64,000 nt of DNA. Origin: Solirubrobacter sp963837485. Its GTDB lineage: Bacteria > Actinomycetota > Thermoleophilia > Solirubrobacterales > Solirubrobacteraceae. Shown one piece after another: positions 35,162 to 45,600 of the stretch; position 1 is the first letter of the stretch, and the number at the start of each line of letters is the position of its first letter. The DNA lies in NCBI GenBank assembly GCA_963837485.1, contig CAWINP010000008.1, positions 310,001 through 374,000 on the forward strand, in the 5' to 3' direction. The translations under genes and the position numbers were made by a program. Under the pieces are notes generated by a model. The model was not told the origin of the DNA. It was given only the letters and a program-made list of their open reading frames with translations, and made no database searches.

Positions 35162-36028
35162 GTGCGGATCGCGACCTGGAACGTGAACTCGGTTAAGCAG
35201 CGCGTCCCGCGGCTGCTGCCGTGGCTGGACGAGCGCAGGCCGGACGTCGTGTGCCTGCAGGAGACCAAGCTCGCCGACGGCGCCTTCACCGCGCTGCTCG
35301 GCGAAGAGCTCGCCGGCCGCGGCTACGAGGTCGCGCTGCACGGCGAGCCACAGTGGAACGGCGTCGCGATCCTCTCGCGCGTGGGGCTCGAGGACCCGGT
35401 GGCCGGGATCGAGGGCGGCCCGGGCTTCCCGCACGCGGAGGCGCGCGCGGTGTCGGCGACCTGCGGCGGCATCCGCGTGGTCTCGGTGTACGTGCCCAAC
35501 GGCCGCGAGCCGGACTCCGAGCACTACCGCTACAAGCTCGAGTGGCTGGCCGCGCTCAAGCGGATGGTCGCGGCCGGCCCGGAGGCGACCGTCGTGTGCG
35601 GCGACATGAACATCGCCCCCACCGACGATGACGTCTTCGATCCCGACGCCTACATCGGCCAGACCCACGTGACGCCGCCCGAGCGGGCGGCGCTGGAGGA
35701 TCTCGAGTCGCTCGGGCTGCGCGACGTCGTGCGCGACCGCTGGCCGGACCGGCGCGTGTTCACGTACTGGGACTACCGCGCGGGCATGTTCCACCAGGAC
35801 CTCGGCATGCGGATCGACCTCATCCTCGCGAGCGAGCCGGTCGCCGGTCGCGTCAAGGCCGCGTGGGTCGACCGGCAGGCGCGCAAGGGCAGCGGTCCGA
35901 GCGATCACGCGCCGGTGATCGTCGACCTCGACGAGGCGCCCGATGGTGAGGCCATCGGGCCCGTCGTGCCGCCGCCCTCCGCTCCGGTCACCAAGCGGGG
36001 CGCGAAGAAGCTCCCCCAGGCGCCGTAG
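35162..36028 (+). CDS. xth: Exodeoxyribonuclease III (AP endonuclease)
   Basis: The protein is 288 aa from a GTG at 35162. The EEP nuclease residues are visible: MRIATWNVNSVKQRV, CLQETKL (metal-binding Glu), VVCGDMNIAPTDDDVFDP (catalytic Asp and Asn) and GPSDHAPVIVDL (catalytic Asp-His). It cleaves DNA 5' of abasic sites and removes 3' blocks in base excision repair. An extra C-terminal tail of about 30 residues is Pro/Lys-rich. It shares a bidirectional stop hairpin with the next gene. Confidence 0.93.
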   Translation: MRIATWNVNSVKQRVPRLLPWLDERRPDVVCLQETKLADGAFTALLGEELAGRGYEVALHGEPQWNGVAILSRVGLEDPVAGIEGGPGFPHAEARAVSATCGGIRVVSVYVPNGREPDSEHYRYKLEWLAALKRMVAAGPEATVVCGDMNIAPTDDDVFDPDAYIGQTHVTPPERAALEDLESLGLRDVVRDRWPDRRVFTYWDYRAGMFHQDLGMRIDLILASEPVAGRVKAAWVDRQARKGSGPSDHAPVIVDLDEAPDGEAIGPVVPPPSAPVTKRGAKKLPQAP

Positions 36029-36049
36029 GGGTTCTTGGACGGGCCCCTA
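36026..36049. terminator. Short hairpin containing both stop codons
   Basis: TAGGGG (36026-36031) and CCCCTA (36044-36049) are complementary. The TAG at 36026 ends the exonuclease gene, and the CTA at 36047-36049 is the stop of the DUF4389 gene on the other strand. The 6-bp stem with a 12-nt loop could act as a weak bidirectional terminator. Confidence 0.4.
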
Positions 36050-36667
36050 GCCCCAGATGAACGGCGGGTACTGGCCGGTCATCCAGTACGCGTAGGCGTT
36101 CGCGCGCAGCTGCCAGCGGAAGCCGGGCACCATCAGGTCGAACATCCCGCGCGGGATCCGCTTCGTGAACAGCACCGTGAAGAACGCGAAGAACGCGAGG
36201 ATCAGGGTGAAGTAGAAGAGGATCGACGAGACGATCGCGTACGGGATCACCAGCAGCCAGTGCACGAGCGGGCGCCAGTTGGCGATGTGCTCCGGGTACT
36301 CGACGACGAGCCGGATCGGATCGTTGGGGTTGTCCTCGAGCGAGAACGGCGGATACGCGTCGGTCATGAACAGGTGGTACGCCGACACGCGGTAGGCCCA
36401 GCGCTGCACGCCCACGAGGTAGTCGAACGCGCCGCGCGGGAAGCGGCCCGTGAACAGCACCGCGAAGAATGCGAAGACGATCACGAAGAACGCGCCGATC
36501 CCGAGGAAGGCCAGCACGATGTAGTGCGGGATCACCAGCAGCCACTTGACCAGCGGCAACCAGCGGTTGAGCTCCGGCGGATACGTGATCTCCATCTGCG
36601 CCGGGTAGGGCGGTGACGGCGGGCCGGCCGGATCGGGCACGGCCAGGGGCTGTTCGAGCATGCTCAC
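36047..36667 (-). CDS. DUF4389 membrane protein
   Basis: The protein is 206 aa from a GTG at 36667; an in-frame ATG at 36661 is the alternative. Two related halves each have the DUF4389 pattern: RWLPLVKWLLVIPHYIVL with FTGRFPRGAFDYLVGVQRW, and NWRPLVHWLLVIPYAIV with FTKRIPRGMFDLMVPGFRW. Each half ends in YPPF. It is a small polytopic protein of unknown role. The internal duplication is characteristic of the family. Confidence 0.88.
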   Translation of the reverse strand: MSMLEQPLAVPDPAGPPSPPYPAQMEITYPPELNRWLPLVKWLLVIPHYIVLAFLGIGAFFVIVFAFFAVLFTGRFPRGAFDYLVGVQRWAYRVSAYHLFMTDAYPPFSLEDNPNDPIRLVVEYPEHIANWRPLVHWLLVIPYAIVSSILFYFTLILAFFAFFTVLFTKRIPRGMFDLMVPGFRWQLRANAYAYWMTGQYPPFIWG

Positions 36668-36726
36668 GCGCCAACTCTAACCGGCCCGGCGGCGTCAAGT
36701 GCGAATCGGCACGCGGGAACAACCTG

Positions 36727-36754
36727 TTCACAAATCGGCCTGACCGCGCAAAAT
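36727..36754 (+). promoter_or_regulatory. Promoter-like sequence for the SdiA-regulated/lamin-tail protein
   Basis: TTCACA (36727-36732) and CAAAAT (36749-36754) are 16 nt apart in an unusually AT-rich patch. The gene's ATG is 12 nt downstream, so the mRNA would be leaderless or nearly so. No Shine-Dalgarno sequence is visible. Confidence 0.35.
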
Positions 36755-36766
36755 AGGGTCGGTCGC

Positions 36767-38890
36767 ATGAACGGATTCCCGGCCCGGCGCGCGCTGGGTC
36801 TCGCGGTCGCCGCACTCGCCCTCGCGCCCGCGCATGCGGTGGCCGCCGTCGATCTCTCCAGCTATGTGCGGGTCGGACGCTTCGACCTGCCCGAGCCCAC
36901 GCGCTCGCAGGCGCCCGCGGGCAACCTGCTCGCCCAGGAGGCTTCAGGCGTCACGTACGACCGTGACACCGGCACGCTGTTCGTCGTCGGCGACGGCGGG
37001 ACGTCGGTCACGCAGGTCACGAAGTCCGGTCAGCTCGTGAACACCATGACGCTGCAGGCGGGCGAGTTCAACGACACCGAGGGCGTCACGTACACCGGCG
37101 GCGGGAGGTTCGTCTTCGCCGAGGAGCGCCTCCGGCAACTCGTCCAGTTCACGTACGCTCCCGGCACGACGCTGGCCCGCGCCGCGGCGCAGACGGTCAA
37201 GCTCGGCACGACGGTCGGCAACATCGGCCTCGAGGGCCTCTCCTATGACCCGCAGACGAGCGGGTACATCGTCGTCAAGGAGACGCAGCCGCTCGGCATC
37301 TTCCAGACCGGCATCGACTTCGCGGCCGGCACCGCGACCAACGGCTCGCCGACGACGGAGAACTCCATCAACCTCTTCGACCCGGTGCTCGCGGGCGTGT
37401 CGGACTTCTCGGACGTCTACGCGCTGTCGAACCTCCCCGCGGCGGTGAGCGGCGCGGATGCGGGCCACCTGCTGATCATCAGCCAGGAGGCGGGCCGGAT
37501 CGTCGAGGTCGACCGCGCCGGCCTGGTCTCCGGCTCGCTGACCATCGCCTCCGATGCAGGCAACCCACTGTCGGTGCCCGACCAGGGCCACGAGGGCATC
37601 ACGATGGACGACGACGGCCGCATCTACGCGGTCAGCGAGGCCGGCGGCGGCGACAGCGACCATCCGCAGCTGTGGGTCTACGCGCCGTCGACGGCGACCA
37701 ACCAGCCGCCGACCGCCGTGTCCCTCACCAACCCCGCGACGTCGCTGCCGAACACGACCAGCACGGCGCAGCGGGTCAAGGTCGCGGGCGTCGCGATCGT
37801 CGACGACGGCCTCGGCACGAACAATCTGAGCGTGACCGGCCCGGACGCGGCGTCCTTCGAGGTCGACGCGAGCGGTCTGTACCTCAAGGCCGGCACAGTG
37901 TTGAACCACACGAACTACACGGTCAGCGTGGCGGTGGACGACAGCAGCGTCGGCGGGTCGCCGGACGCGACCAGCGCGCCGCTCACGCTGACGATCACCG
38001 TGCCGCCGCCGCTCGCCTCCGTGGTCGTCACCGAGGTCGCGCCGTGGGGCAGCGGCATGAGCACCTATGCGGCCGACTGGTTCGAGGTCACCAACACCGG
38101 GGCGACCGCCGTCGACCTGACCGGCTGGCGGATCGACGACAGCTCCAATCTGCTCGCCAACTCGGTGGCGCTGACCGGCGTGCCGAGCCTCGCGCCGGGG
38201 CAGTCGGCGATCTTCACCGAGGGCGACAAGGCGACGGCGTTCAAGGCCGCCTGGTTCGGCGCCAGCGTCCCCGCCGGGTTCGCGATCGGCAGCTACAGCG
38301 GCTCGGGCGTCGGGCTCAGCACCGACGGCGACGCCGTGAACCTGTTCGACTCCTTCGGCCGCCGGGTGACCGGCGTCAGCTTCGGCGCCTCCACGACCGG
38401 CTTCTCGTTCGACAACGCGGCCGGGGCGGCGATGGTCGCCACGCTGAGCGCCGCCGGCGTCAACGGCGCGTTCAAGGCCGGCAACGAGGTGGGCTCGCCG
38501 GGGCGGATCGCCAACCCGCACACCGACGCGACCGGCACGGTGACCGGCAGCGTGCTCACCCAGCTCTCGCTGATCCTCGGGCCGCAGGCCTCCTTCGGCG
38601 TGTTCACCGCGGGCGTCGCGCAGGACTACACGGCGCAGACGTCGGCGACGGTGACCTCGACGGCGGGCGACGCGGCGCTGAGCGTGTCCGACCCCGGCCA
38701 CCTGACCAACGGCGCGTTCTCGCTGCCCGAGCCGCTCCAGGTCCAGATCGCCCCCGGCTCGTGGTCGGGCCCGGTGTCCAACGGCGTCGTGGCGATCACG
38801 TTCCGGCAGCACATCGGAGCCGCTGACGCCCTCCGTTCGGGTAGCTATGCGAGGACGCTGACCTTCACGCTGTCGACGACGTCGCCATAG
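36767..38890 (+). CDS. Exported SdiA-regulated/cadherin-like/lamin-tail multidomain protein
   Basis: The protein is 707 aa with a signal peptide (residues 1-27). Residues about 30-310 look like an SdiA-regulated (six-bladed propeller) domain (EASGVTYDRDTGTLFVVGDG, NIGLEGLSYDPQTSGYIVV, DQGHEGITMDDDGRIYAVSE). About 315-410 resemble a cadherin-like module (SVTGPDAASFEVDASGLYL). About 420-570 form a lamin-tail domain (VVVTEVAPWGSG, DWFEVTNTGATAVDLTGWRI). The C-terminal part is a further beta-rich domain. It is probably extracellular. It is followed 8 nt later by the ABC-F gene. Confidence 0.85.
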   Translation: MNGFPARRALGLAVAALALAPAHAVAAVDLSSYVRVGRFDLPEPTRSQAPAGNLLAQEASGVTYDRDTGTLFVVGDGGTSVTQVTKSGQLVNTMTLQAGEFNDTEGVTYTGGGRFVFAEERLRQLVQFTYAPGTTLARAAAQTVKLGTTVGNIGLEGLSYDPQTSGYIVVKETQPLGIFQTGIDFAAGTATNGSPTTENSINLFDPVLAGVSDFSDVYALSNLPAAVSGADAGHLLIISQEAGRIVEVDRAGLVSGSLTIASDAGNPLSVPDQGHEGITMDDDGRIYAVSEAGGGDSDHPQLWVYAPSTATNQPPTAVSLTNPATSLPNTTSTAQRVKVAGVAIVDDGLGTNNLSVTGPDAASFEVDASGLYLKAGTVLNHTNYTVSVAVDDSSVGGSPDATSAPLTLTITVPPPLASVVVTEVAPWGSGMSTYAADWFEVTNTGATAVDLTGWRIDDSSNLLANSVALTGVPSLAPGQSAIFTEGDKATAFKAAWFGASVPAGFAIGSYSGSGVGLSTDGDAVNLFDSFGRRVTGVSFGASTTGFSFDNAAGAAMVATLSAAGVNGAFKAGNEVGSPGRIANPHTDATGTVTGSVLTQLSLILGPQASFGVFTAGVAQDYTAQTSATVTSTAGDAALSVSDPGHLTNGAFSLPEPLQVQIAPGSWSGPVSNGVVAITFRQHIGAADALRSGSYARTLTFTLSTTSP

Positions 38891-38898
38891 TCATATGC

Positions 38899-40520
<1,622 letters not shown>

Positions 40521-40524
<4 letters not shown>

Positions 40525-40931
40525 CGGCGGGTCGCGCTGGTGGAGCTGCCGGTGTCGACCGCGGTCGGCGCCTGGATCGGCGGCGGCGCCTGCGGCACGG
40601 CTGCGCGAGCCGGCGCGTCGGGCACCGGGGTGAGCGGGACCATTGGAGCGGGCGCGCCCTTGACCGCGGGAGCGATGGCGGTCGACGCGGTCGCCGTCGT
40701 GGACGGCGCCATCGTCGACAGGGACGCCGTCTCGGCGGCGTCGCGACGAAACGCCTGCATGCGCATCGTCTCGTAGGCGTTCTGCGGCGCCAGGCCCTCG
40801 ACGCGAAGCGCGGGGTGCTCGTGGCGCGCCGGCGCGGCGGCGGGGGTCGGCACGACGGGTGTGAGAGCCGTCGGATTGGGCCACTGGACGGGCGCCGCGC
40901 CCTGCACGTTCTGCATCATCGCTAACTGCAT
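40521..40931 (-). CDS. Small Pro/Ala/Thr-rich hypothetical protein
   Basis: The protein is 136 aa from an ATG at 40931. The composition is dominated by Ala, Pro and Thr, with one ordered-looking segment, PQNAYETMRMQAFRRDAAET. That segment resembles SGENPYTRALTSFKTIAARR in the repeat protein at 41988-42569, which suggests paralogy. No ribosome binding site is seen and the opposite strand is also open here, so the gene is tentative. There is no signal peptide. Confidence 0.45.
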
Positions 40932-41219
40932 CGGCGGGTCCGGCGCGCTGCTCGCGCGCGGTACCGGTTCAGTGGACGGACGTACCGCCGACAACGCGCG
41001 CGCGGGGGTCGTGCGCGCGACGTCGCAGCGGCTGGACGAAACGCTAAAGCCGCTCAGGGGGGCTGCCGATACAGCCCGTGGGTCCACCCGCACCGCCCGT
41101 CCGTCGAAACCCTCTTCAGTGGACGAGGCCCATATGTGCGGGGAGGCCCCAACCCTCCCCTCACCCCAGCCCCGGCCCCGTCCACCCCGACGGGGCCGAC
41201 GGCTGTTAAAGGTTCCCGC
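40932..41219. other. 288-bp gap with a GC hairpin before the SDR gene
   Basis: The gap contains no accepted gene. It holds an 11-bp direct repeat, TTCAGTGGACG, at 40968 and 41115. A perfect 10-bp stem (CGGCCCCGTC at 41173-41182 with GACGGGGCCG at 41189-41198) lies 21 nt before the SDR start. AAAGG at about 41208-41212 is the probable ribosome binding site. The hairpin may be an attenuator or a terminator of an upstream transcript. Confidence 0.5.
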
Positions 41220-41972
41220 ATGAAGGTGCTGATCACCGGCGCCGCTGGGCGCATCGGAACCGTGCTGACCGCGGGCCTCGACCACGACCTGCGGCTGACC
41301 GACGTCGCCGCGCTCGACGATCCGCGGTTCGTCCGCGCCGACCTGACCGACTCCGCGCAGGTCGACCGCGCCGTGGAGGGCGTCGACGCCGTCGTGCACC
41401 TGGGCGCGGTGCCCGACGAGGCGCCGTTCGAGCAGATCGCCGGCCCCAACCTGCACGGCGCGTTCCACGTCTTCGACGCCTGCCGGCGCCTCGGCGCGCG
41501 CCGGATCGTGTTCGCGAGCTCCAATCACGCGACCGGCATGTACCCGGTCGGCGAGCCGCTGACCGAGGACTACCCGCCGCGCCCGGACGGCCTCTACGGC
41601 GCGTCGAAGGTCTACGGCGAGGCGCTCGGGCGGATGTTCGTCGAGCGCTTCGGGCTGGAGTTCGTGGCGCTGCGGATCGGCACGTTCGCCGAGCACCCGC
41701 CGGACCGGCGCGCGCTCGCCACCTGGCTGTCGCACGGCGACGCGGTGCGGCTGGTGGACGCCGCGCTGACCGCCCCGGACGTCGGCTTCACGATCGTCTA
41801 CGGGGCGTCGAGGAACACCCGGCGCTGGTGGCCGCTCGACGACGCGGCGCGGCGGATCGGCTACGAGCCGCGCGACGACGCCGAGGCGTACGCGGACGGG
41901 CTGGCGGAAGGGCCGCCCTACGAGTTCCAGGGCGGCCCGAACACCGATCCCGCGCACGGGGGCTGGGGGTAG
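41220..41972 (+). CDS. NAD-dependent sugar epimerase/dehydrogenase (uronate dehydrogenase-like)
   Basis: The protein is 250 aa from an ATG at 41220. The extended SDR fold is shown by KVLITGAAGRIGTVL (NAD binding), VVHLGAVP, FASSNHATGMYP and the catalytic YGASK. SSNHATGMYP together with YGASKVYGEALGR is close to what I remember of uronate dehydrogenases, which oxidise galacturonate or glucuronate. A C-terminal WWPLDDAARRIGYEPRDDAE is also typical. No uronate pathway genes are adjacent, so the substrate is uncertain. Confidence 0.85.
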   Translation: MKVLITGAAGRIGTVLTAGLDHDLRLTDVAALDDPRFVRADLTDSAQVDRAVEGVDAVVHLGAVPDEAPFEQIAGPNLHGAFHVFDACRRLGARRIVFASSNHATGMYPVGEPLTEDYPPRPDGLYGASKVYGEALGRMFVERFGLEFVALRIGTFAEHPPDRRALATWLSHGDAVRLVDAALTAPDVGFTIVYGASRNTRRWWPLDDAARRIGYEPRDDAEAYADGLAEGPPYEFQGGPNTDPAHGGWG

Positions 41973-41987
41973 TCCGAGTCGCCGCGA

Positions 41988-42569
41988 TCAGACGGGCTCA
42001 GGGCCGACCGGATCGTCGCTCGGCGGCGTGACGTCGTCGTCCGGCGGTGCGATGTCGTCGCTCGGCGGCGCGATCTCGTCGGTGGGCGGTGCAGTCTCGT
42101 CGGTGGGCGGTGCAGTCTCGTCGGTGGGCGGTGCAGTCTCGTCGGTGGGCGGTGCAGTCTCGTCGGTGGGCGGTGCGATCTCGTCGGTGGGCGGCGTGAC
42201 GTCGTCCGTGGGCGGCATGACGTCGTCTGTGGGCGGCGTCGTGGAGCCGTCGGTCGGCGGCGCGACGACGACCGGATCGTCCGCCTTCACGACGGGCGCC
42301 GTGGTGGCCGGCGTCTGGACGGCGAGCGGCGCCGAGGCGGTCGTGGCGTCTCGGCGGGCGGCGATCGTCTTAAAGGAGGTCAGCGCCCTCGTGTACGGGT
42401 TCTCGCCGGACGATGGAGCGACGACGGCCCCGGCCGCACGCGCCGCGAGCGTGAAGTCCGGCGCGCACAGGCCCGTGGCGTCGCCGTCGTTCTTCTTCGA
42501 GCTCACTGCGAGGCGCGAGGGCCAGGTGGCGTCGTTTGAGACGAGCCGAGTGGCGCTGCTCGTGTCCAT
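41988..42569 (-). CDS. PPTDETA-repeat low-complexity protein
   Basis: The protein is 193 aa from an ATG at 42569. Residues 1-100 include SSGENPYTRALTSFKTIAAR and a single cysteine. Residues about 108-183 are a heptad array (PPTDETA and variants), acidic and proline-rich, ending PVGPEPV. There is no signal peptide or TM segment. The array is likely an extended spacer. The opposite strand also reads open because the repeat unit is 21 bp. The function is unknown. Confidence 0.6.
   Translation of the reverse strand: MDTSSATRLVSNDATWPSRLAVSSKKNDGDATGLCAPDFTLAARAAGAVVAPSSGENPYTRALTSFKTIAARRDATTASAPLAVQTPATTAPVVKADDPVVVAPPTDGSTTPPTDDVMPPTDDVTPPTDEIAPPTDETAPPTDETAPPTDETAPPTDETAPPTDEIAPPSDDIAPPDDDVTPPSDDPVGPEPV
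42016..42246. repeat. 21-bp tandem repeat (11 units)
   Basis: Units of 21 bp run from 42016 to 42246. Four consecutive units at 42079-42162 are identical (TCGGTGGGCGG with TGCAGTCTCG); the flanking units vary by a few bases. The unit length is a multiple of three, so copy-number changes keep the reading frame of the encoded heptads. Strand slippage variation is likely. Confidence 0.85.
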
Positions 42570-42635
42570 GTACCCAGCATCGGCGTACGACGCCTCCGAG
42601 CCCGGACCGCGGACGCATGTCCTAGGGTCATGACC

Positions 42636-42661
42636 AACCTTGCCAAACTTGTGTCAAGGTT
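42636..42661. promoter_or_regulatory. Inverted repeat upstream of metH
   Basis: AACCTTG (42636-42642) and CAAGGTT (42655-42661) are perfect reverse complements with a 12-nt spacer. The repeat begins 45 nt before the metH ATG. TAGCCT at 42666-42671 may serve as a -10 box, which would place the repeat across the -35 region as an operator. The region is too short for a cobalamin riboswitch. Confidence 0.4.
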
Positions 42662-42680
42662 GCGCTAGCCTGTAGCGATC

Positions 42681-45600
42681 ATGCGTGACTTCCTTGCCGC
42701 CACCCGTGACCGCGTCATCGTCTTCGACGGCGGCATGGGCGCCACGCTCGAGCAGTTCGATCTCAGTCTGGAGAAGGACTACCGCCTCCCCGGCCGCTGC
42801 CACGAGGCGCTCGTGCTCAACCGCCCGGACGTCATCCAGGGCGTGCACGAGTCGATGGTCGAGGCCGGCGCCGAGGTCGTGGAGACCGACACGTTCCAGG
42901 GCTCGCGCCTGAAGCTCGACGAGTGGGGCCTCGGCGAGCACACGCTCGAGATCAACCGCAAGGCCGCCGAGATCGCCCGCACGGCGGTCGGCGAGCACCG
43001 CTTCGTGGCCGGCAGCATCGGCCCCACCGGCTTCCTGCCCGCCTCCGAGGACCCGAGCCTCGGCCAGATCCGCTTCCGCGAGCTCGTCGGCGTCTTCACC
43101 GAGCAGGCGCAGGGCCTGCTGGAGGGCGGCGTCGACCTGATCATCGTCGAGACCGCGCAGGACATCCTCGAGGTCAAGGCCTCGATCTTCGGCGTCCGCG
43201 AGGCGTTCAAGCTCACCGGCCGCACCACACCCATCCAGGCGTCCGTCTCCCTGCTGCCCAACGGCGGCAAGATGCTGCTCGGCACCGACATCAGCGCCGT
43301 GCTGACGACGCTGGAGGCGCTGAAGGTCGACGTGATCGGCCTCAACTGCTCGACCGGCCCCGAGGACATGCGCGACGCGGTCCGCTTCCTCGGCGACACG
43401 TCGCCGCTCCCGGTCCACTGCATCCCGAACGCCGGCATCCCCCACCAGGGCCCGAACGGCGAGACGATCTTCCCCGAGCAGCCGGGCCCGCTGTCCGAGG
43501 TCCTCGGCGACTTCGTCGAGCGCTACGGCGTGAGCATCGTCGGCGGCTGCTGCGGCACCACGCCCGACCACATCCGCGCGATCCACGAGCGCGTCGCGAA
43601 GCACAAGATCGGCACCCGGCCCGCGCCCCGCGCGCCGCACGTGTCGTCGATGATCGCCGCCGCGCCGCTCGTGCAGGAGCCCGCCCCGACGATCATCGGC
43701 GAGCGCGTCAACTCGCAGGGCTCGCGCAAGGCCAAGGAGCTCCTGCTCGCCGACGACTACGACGGCCTGCTGCAGGTCGCCGAGGACCAGGTCGAGGGCG
43801 GCGCCCACGTGCTCGACCTCTGCGTCGCGCTGACCGAGCGCTCCGACGAGGACGAGCAGATGCGGCTCGTCGCCAAGAAGGTCTCACTCACCCAGCCGGC
43901 GCCGATCCAGATCGACTCGACCGAGCCCGAGGTGATCGCGACCGCGCTGGACCAGATCCCGGGCCGGGCGATCGTCAACTCGATCAACCTCGAGGCCGGC
44001 CGCGACAAGCTCGACAAGGTCGTGCCGATCGCGCTGGAGCACGGCGCCGCGCTGATCGCGCTCACGATCGACGAGGTCGGCATGGCCAAGACGCGCGAGC
44101 GCAAGCTCGAGGTCGCCAAGCGCATCGTCGAGCTGGTCTGCGACGAGCACGGCATGGACCGCGAGCTGCTGATCTTCGACGCGCTGACCTTCACGCTCAC
44201 GACCGGCGACGACGAGTGGAAGCCGTCGGCGGTCGAGACGATCGAGGGCATCCGGCTGATCAAGTCCGAGTTGCCGGGCGTGAAGACGTCGCTCGGCGTC
44301 TCCAACGTCTCCTTCGGCATCGGCCTGCGCGCGCGCAGCGTCCTGAACTCCGTCTTCCTCTCGCACTGCGTCGAGGCCGGGCTGGACCTCGCGATGGTCA
44401 ACCCGAACCACATCACGCCCTACTCGGAGATCCCCGGGGAAGAGCGCGAGCTGGCCGACGACCTCGTGTTCAACCGCCGCGACGACGCGCTCGAGCGCTT
44501 CATCGCCCACTTCGAGGCCAAGGGCCCGGAGGCCGAGGCCGAGAGCGCCGACCCGACCGCGGGGATGGAGCCCGAGGAGGCGCTGCACTGGCACATCCTG
44601 CGCCGCAAGAAGGACGGCGTCGAGGCCCAGATCGACGCGAGCGTCGAGAAGATCGGCGCCGTCCCGACGCTCAACGACGTCCTGCTGCCGGCGATGAAGG
44701 AGGTCGGCGACAAGTTCGGCGCGGGCGAGCTGATCCTGCCGTTCGTGCTCCAGAGCGCCGAGGTGATGAAGCGCGCGGTCGCGCAGCTCGAGAAGTACCT
44801 CGACAAGATCGCCGGCTACACGAAGGGCACCGTCGTGCTGGCGACCGTGTTCGGCGACGTGCACGACATCGGCAAGTCGCTCGTCAACACGATCCTCACC
44901 AACAACGGCTACACGGTCGTGGACCTCGGCAAGCAGGTGCCGATCCAGACGATCCTCGACGCGGCCAAGGAGCACGACGCGACGGCGATCGGCCTGTCCG
45001 CGCTGCTCGTCTCCACCTCCAAGCAGATGCCGGCCGCGATCCAGGAGCTGCACTCGCAGGGCCTCGAGTACCCGGTCCTGCTCGGCGGCGCCGCGATCAA
45101 CCGCAAGTTCGGCTACCGCGCGCTCTACACCGGCGACGAGATCTACGAGCCGGGCGTGTTCTACTGCAAGGACGCGTTCGAGGGCCTGGCCGTGATGGAC
45201 AAGCTCGTCGAGCCCGAGCGCCGCGAGCAGCTCGTGCAGGAGATCCGCGACGCCGCGCGCACGCTGCGCGAGAACCCCGAGGTCGAGGAGGTGCTCGACA
45301 CCACCGACGCCTCCGTGCGCAGCGCCGCCCGCACCGACGTCGAGGTCCCCGAGCCGCCGTTCTGGGGCGTGCGCGAGATCGAGGTCGACCGCGACGAGCT
45401 CTACACGCATCTCGACACGCACGTGCTCTTCAAGCTGCACTGGGGCGGGCGCGGCGTGAAGGGCGAGGAGTGGCGCCGGCTGCTGGCCGACGACTTCCGC
45501 CCGCGCCTGGAGCGCATGTGGAACGAGTCCGGCTACCTGCATCCGCGAGCGCTATTGGGATATTTCCCAAGTTACGCGGAGGGCAACGACATCGTGATCC

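Noticed and set aside
42016..42246. Possible CRISPR array
   Set aside because: The units are contiguous 21-bp repeats without spacers and encode protein heptads.
42028..42633. Plus-strand 201-codon open frame rich in SSVGGA repeats
   Set aside because: It is the shadow of the 21-bp repeat read on the other strand. The minus-strand protein has an ATG with an ordered N-terminal part and was preferred.
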